This document shows, one piece after another, positions 63,874 through 64,000 of a DNA stretch of 64,000 nt. The stretch's first letter is position 1; each line of letters opens with the position of its first letter. The translations under genes were made by a program, and so were the position numbers. Origin of the DNA: Paenarthrobacter nitroguajacolicus (lineage in GTDB: Bacteria > Actinomycetota > Actinomycetes > Actinomycetales > Micrococcaceae); contig NZ_JAQPPK010000012.1 of assembly GCF_029952445.1 (NCBI RefSeq), forward strand, positions 81,207-145,206. Direction: 5' to 3'. The notes beneath the pieces were generated by a model. The model was given only the letters and a program-made list of their open reading frames with translations, did no database searches and was not told the origin of the DNA.

Positions 63874-64000
63874 TGAACTGGTCCCCGATTGTTGGACTGG
63901 CTAATTGGGATTTTAGGCTGCGAGGGTCTGGGTCCGGTATTGGACCGGGCTCTGACCGTCGAGTTTGGTGGAGATCCTTTCGTTGTTGTACCAGTGGATG
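63874..64000 (-). mobile_element. IS3-family insertion sequence end (partial)
   Basis: From 63874 the sequence begins TGAACTGGTCCCC, an IS3-type terminal repeat start. Further in it encodes the end of an IS3 transposase on the minus strand. The rest of the element lies beyond the window. Its outer end abuts the incomplete third 32-bp repeat. Confidence 0.75.
63913..64000 (-). CDS. IS3-family transposase OrfB C-terminus (5' partial)
   Basis: The last 28 residues read IHWYNNERISTKLDGQSPV and then QYRTQTLAA before TAA. This is the typical IS3 integrase-domain end (HWYNNERIH-type, SPV-YR). The catalytic DDE residues are upstream of the window, so activity cannot be judged. Confidence 0.85.
   Translation of the reverse strand, partial: IHWYNNERISTKLDGQSPVQYRTQTLAA

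Overview
The window is high-GC actinobacterial chromosome. Protein similarity, GTG/TTG starts and gene order point to Micrococcaceae, most likely Arthrobacter, Paenarthrobacter or Pseudarthrobacter. Two blocks follow the Mycobacterium tuberculosis order. One is whiB1, pdtaS, an Rv3235-like gene, secA, hpf, comF, lpqB, mtrB, mtrA. The other is a MetE-like protein, mnmA, cysteine desulfurase, etfA/etfB. Both are interrupted by other genes. This identification rests on recognition of families, since no search could be run.

Layout. 1-3.1 kb: FtsK/EssC-type multi-P-loop ATPase, open at the window edge. 3.1-10.6 kb: small membrane protein, whiB1 with an unusual leader, pdtaS, and the 180-kDa-class NAD-glutamate dehydrogenase. 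10.6-15.1 kb: CpaE-like ATPase, SAF/CpaB-like membrane protein, BldC-like regulator, a conserved protein, a LysM protein and an Rv3235-like protein. 15.2-25.6 kb: secA, a YcaQ-like glycosylase, hpf, comF and the mtrA-mtrB-lpqB envelope signalling operon. 25.9-32.1 kb: a tightly coupled operon of a membrane protein, DUF4129, DUF4350, MoxR ATPase, DUF58 and then DUF4166. 32.1-40.0 kb: MetE-like protein with chorismate mutase, an F420/NADP-type reductase, and a peptide ABC transporter (ATPase fusion, two permeases, binding protein). 40.3-42.7 kb: a metacaspase tail-to-tail with an M4-like zinc peptidase. 43-47.8 kb: mnmA, FAD reductase, cysteine desulfurase, a SufR-like Fe-S regulator and a DoxX protein. 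47.8-57.4 kb: lipoprotein, lipid kinase, J-domain protein, trmL-like gene, sigK-rskA, gntK-gntP, and etfB-etfA with a PIG-L deacetylase. 57.6-63.7 kb: HtrA-like protease, TPM-domain protein with PspA, a GntR regulator and an initiator tRNA. 63.8-64 kb: a 32-bp tandem repeat abutting the end of an IS3-type element.

The strongest regulatory reading is in the Fe-S region. Three sites with the same layout (TTCTAAA-N15-TTTAGAA or one mismatch per arm) lie before the FAD reductase, the DoxX gene and the regulator itself, so these look like one small redox/NO-responsive regulon beside sulfur-transfer genes. Other control signals seen are a SigK-like promoter upstream of sigK, a GntR-type operator upstream of gntK, a hairpin between the ABC binding-protein gene and its permeases, a leader ORF with a hairpin before whiB1, and three 10-bp phased direct repeats before the LysM gene. 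The least explained protein-level unit is the metacaspase/zinc peptidase pair.
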